64,000 nt of DNA from Pycnopodia helianthoides (Eukaryota > Echinodermata > Asteroidea > Forcipulatida > Asteriidae): positions 2,265,371-2,329,370 of the forward strand of contig CM063246.1 in assembly GCA_032158295.1 (NCBI GenBank), given 5' to 3'. Position numbers and translations under genes: made by a program. This document shows positions 63,939-64,000 of this stretch, in pieces. The notes below the pieces were generated by a model. The model had not been told where the DNA came from. It searched no databases and saw only the letters and a list, made by a program, of their open reading frames with translations. Positions within the stretch are counted from its first letter, which is position 1. Every line of letters starts with the position of its first letter.

Positions 63939-64000
63939 GTTAGTCATCTATACGGAGCATCTTTACTTAGCCCACCTTCTGTTAGTGTTATGGCTCTCTT

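Overview
This is a eukaryotic, AT-rich, repeat-dense window with split genes. It most likely comes from an echinoderm, perhaps a sea star. I infer that from large scavenger-receptor cysteine-rich (SRCR) genes, invertebrate-deuterostome style SINE, LINE, Penelope and MITE fragments, and palindromic repeats of the 'GGGCCCAATTTCATGG' and 'GGGGTCGATTTC' kind. No species can be named from sequence alone.

The main content is two paralogous SRCR genes lying head to head in the arms of an imperfect inverted duplication. The left arm spans about 2525-13735 and the right arm about 32475-47700. The spacer between them, about 18.7 kb, holds no SRCR sequence. Both arms keep the same first exon at their inner ends: a signal peptide ending in a phase-1 donor. 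Both then carry single-exon SRCR domains of 318 nt, all phase 1-1.

The right gene (plus strand, 32596-51405) reads as signal peptide, 12 SRCR domains, one transmembrane segment and a proline/tyrosine-rich tail with NPxY and PPxY motifs. The spliced frame stays open to a stop and gives about 1545 residues. The left gene (minus strand, 13621 to 2577) has the signal peptide and 5 SRCR domains. No transmembrane or tail exons follow it inside the window. Instead a truncated Penelope-like GIY-YIG element sits directly after its last exon. In both genes, failure to splice the last SRCR exon gives 25-26 extra codons, a stop, and an AATAAA just after the stop. A secreted product is therefore possible for the right gene and likely for the left one.

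The right array has grown by higher-order duplication: a 1.49 kb exon pair repeated three times, then a 2.35 kb exon pair repeated about 2.5 times. The left array has not. One right-arm exon is a broken remnant with a MITE at its splice junction. The arms differ by many mobile-element insertions for which the other arm still shows the empty site, so the duplication is old and is not simply an assembly duplicate.

Layout: 1-1735, no gene, tandem repeats at 1466-1720; 1740-2524, Penelope fragment; 2577-13621, left SRCR gene; 13.7-32.5 kb, spacer of MITEs, minisatellites, one hAT-like element and one candidate small gene at 16.5-17.6 kb; 32.6-51.4 kb, right SRCR gene with 3' UTR to about 52.7-53.1 kb; 54.3-54.7 kb, weak candidate secreted ORFs; 57.3-62.1 kb, a minisatellite split by a 4.26 kb inverted-repeat element loaded with satellite arrays; 63863-63938, a signal-peptide first exon of a gene running off the right edge.
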